Assembly (NCBI GenBank): GCA_023390705.1
Contig: JAEWCI010000583.1
Span: 1-6,884, forward strand
DNA length: 6,884 nt
Origin: Pseudomonadota bacterium
GTDB taxonomy: Bacteria; Pseudomonadota; Alphaproteobacteria; Acetobacterales; Acetobacteraceae
Direction of reading: 5' to 3'
In this document: piece by piece, positions 5,982-6,884 of the stretch
Layout: every line of letters starts with the position of its first letter
Position numbering within the stretch: position 1 is the first letter of the stretch
Notes under the pieces: generated by a model
Told to the model about the DNA's origin: nothing
Databases searched by the model: none
Seen by the model: the letters and a program-made list of their open reading frames with translations, nothing else
Made by a program: the position numbers and the translations under genes

Positions 5982-6884
5982 ATGACCACCGCCATCACCC
6001 GCCGCGCGGCACTTCGCGCCGCCGGCCTCGCCGGCCTCGGGCTGCCAGCCCTGGCCCCTGCCGCGCGGGCGCAGTCGCGCTTCCCGGACCGGCCCATCAC
6101 CATCCTGGTGCCTTTTCCGGCCGGCGGCAGCACCGATGTGGTGATGCGCGCGCTGGCGGAGGTGGCGTCGCGCCATCTCGGCCAGCCGGTGGTGGTGGAC
6201 AACCGGCCCGGCGCCGGCAGTTCGCTCGGCCCCGCCGCGGTGGCGCGAGCGCGGCCGGACGGCTACCTGCTGACGCAATTGCCGACCTCGGCCATCCGGC
6301 TGAGCTTCATCCAGCGCATGTCCTACGACCCGCTGCGCGACTTCACGCCCATCGTCCACCTCACCGGCTATCTCTTCGGCATCGTGGTGCCGAAGGACAG
6401 CCGCTGGCAAAGCTGGGCGGATTTCGTGGCGGAGGCGAAGCGCCGGCCGGGCGCGCTGAATGTCGGCAATGCCGGCATGAACGGCACGCCGCATCTCGGC
6501 ACGGAAATGCTCTGCCAGCGCGAGGGCATCCAGGTGACGCACATCCCCTATCGCGGGGAGGCGGAATCGGTGCAGGCCATGCTCGGCGGCCATGTGGATG
6601 CCGCCGCCACCAGTTCGCTCGGCGGGGTGATGGTGACGGAAGGGCGGGCACGCTGGCTGAACATCTGGGCTGCCCAGCGCAGCGCCAAATGGCCGGACGC
6701 GCCGACGCTGGAGGAGCTTGGCCATCGCGGCCTGGTGCTGAACGGCCCCTATGGGCGGGTCGGGCCCGCCGGCATGGACCCGGCGGTGGTGGCGCGGCTG
6801 CACGACGCCTTCGCCGTGGCAATGCGCGACCCGCAGCACCTGGCGGTGCTGGAGCGCTTCGACATGGCGATGGACTACCGCAAC
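5982..6884 (+). CDS. TctC/Bug-family periplasmic solute receptor (second of pair, 3' end cut by window)
   Basis: The frame runs from ATG 5982 through 301 codons to the window edge without a stop. Alignment with the preceding paralogue suggests about 27 residues are missing. The leader ITRRAALRAAGLAG (5-18) is a good twin-arginine-type signal (TRRAALR), with likely cleavage after Ala30 (ARA-QS). The mature part has the same family landmarks: FPDRPITILVPFPAGGSTD (34-52), VVDNRPGAGSS (71-81), RPDGYL (91-96), YDPLRDFTPIVHLTGY (115-130) and GNAGMNGTPH (162-171). By eye it is roughly half to 60% identical to its neighbour, with clear changes around the ligand loops (for example the stretch after RPDGY), so the two probably bind different but related ligands. 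An AGGA at 5969-5972 overlaps the upstream stop codon, suggesting translational coupling. Membrane subunits, if linked, would lie beyond the window. Confidence 0.92.
   Translation, partial: MTTAITRRAALRAAGLAGLGLPALAPAARAQSRFPDRPITILVPFPAGGSTDVVMRALAEVASRHLGQPVVVDNRPGAGSSLGPAAVARARPDGYLLTQLPTSAIRLSFIQRMSYDPLRDFTPIVHLTGYLFGIVVPKDSRWQSWADFVAEAKRRPGALNVGNAGMNGTPHLGTEMLCQREGIQVTHIPYRGEAESVQAMLGGHVDAAATSSLGGVMVTEGRARWLNIWAAQRSAKWPDAPTLEELGHRGLVLNGPYGRVGPAGMDPAVVARLHDAFAVAMRDPQHLAVLERFDMAMDYRN

Noticed and set aside
4969..6839. Two long minus-strand frames (331 and 314 residues) that resemble each other
   Set aside because: They look alike only because both are antisense to the two paralogous TctC genes. 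Neither matches a known family.

Overview
The window is very GC-rich DNA with strong G/C bias at third codon positions. It carries tightly packed transport and catabolic genes. Two adjacent tripartite-tricarboxylate-transporter (TctC/Bug) receptors with twin-arginine-like leaders, beside a peptide-type binding protein and a flavin monooxygenase, suggest a metabolically versatile, high-GC proteobacterium. By protein style I would guess a Roseomonas-like member of the Acetobacteraceae, with Burkholderiales as the main alternative. This is an inference from gene style, not from a marker gene.

Layout. (1) Positions 14-1108, plus strand: an EmrA-type HlyD membrane-fusion protein. Its inner-membrane pump is not in the window and, if linked, lies upstream. 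(2) 1209-1622, plus strand: a small SnoaL/NTF2-fold protein with a strong Shine-Dalgarno. (3) 1623-1698: a short convergent intergenic region with weak hairpins. (4) 4814-1699, minus strand: a two-gene unit made of a family-5 ABC solute-binding protein (first) and an NtaA/SnaA/DszA-type FMN-dependent monooxygenase (second). A gap of 200 bp separates them and is almost filled by a tandem repeat with an exact 60-bp period. (5) 4815-4986: a divergent promoter region with a 7+7 bp perfect palindrome. (6) 4987 to the window end, plus strand: two tandem paralogous TctC/Bug periplasmic receptors, the second cut by the window edge.

How the genes may work together. One short divergent region separates three secreted solute-binding proteins, and the binding-protein operon also encodes a reduced-flavin monooxygenase. 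The simplest reading is an uptake-and-oxidation locus for small organic compounds such as organosulfur compounds, aminocarboxylate chelators or carboxylates. The substrate cannot be read from the sequence. No ABC permease/ATPase, TctA/TctB membrane subunit or flavin reductase is encoded here, so all three receptors must share membrane partners encoded elsewhere, or downstream of the window for the TctC pair.

I see no phage, insertion sequence, CRISPR array, tRNA or rRNA. I also see no clear sign of a wholly new defence or biosynthetic system. The least explained element is the 60-bp hairpin-forming tandem repeat inside the minus-strand operon.
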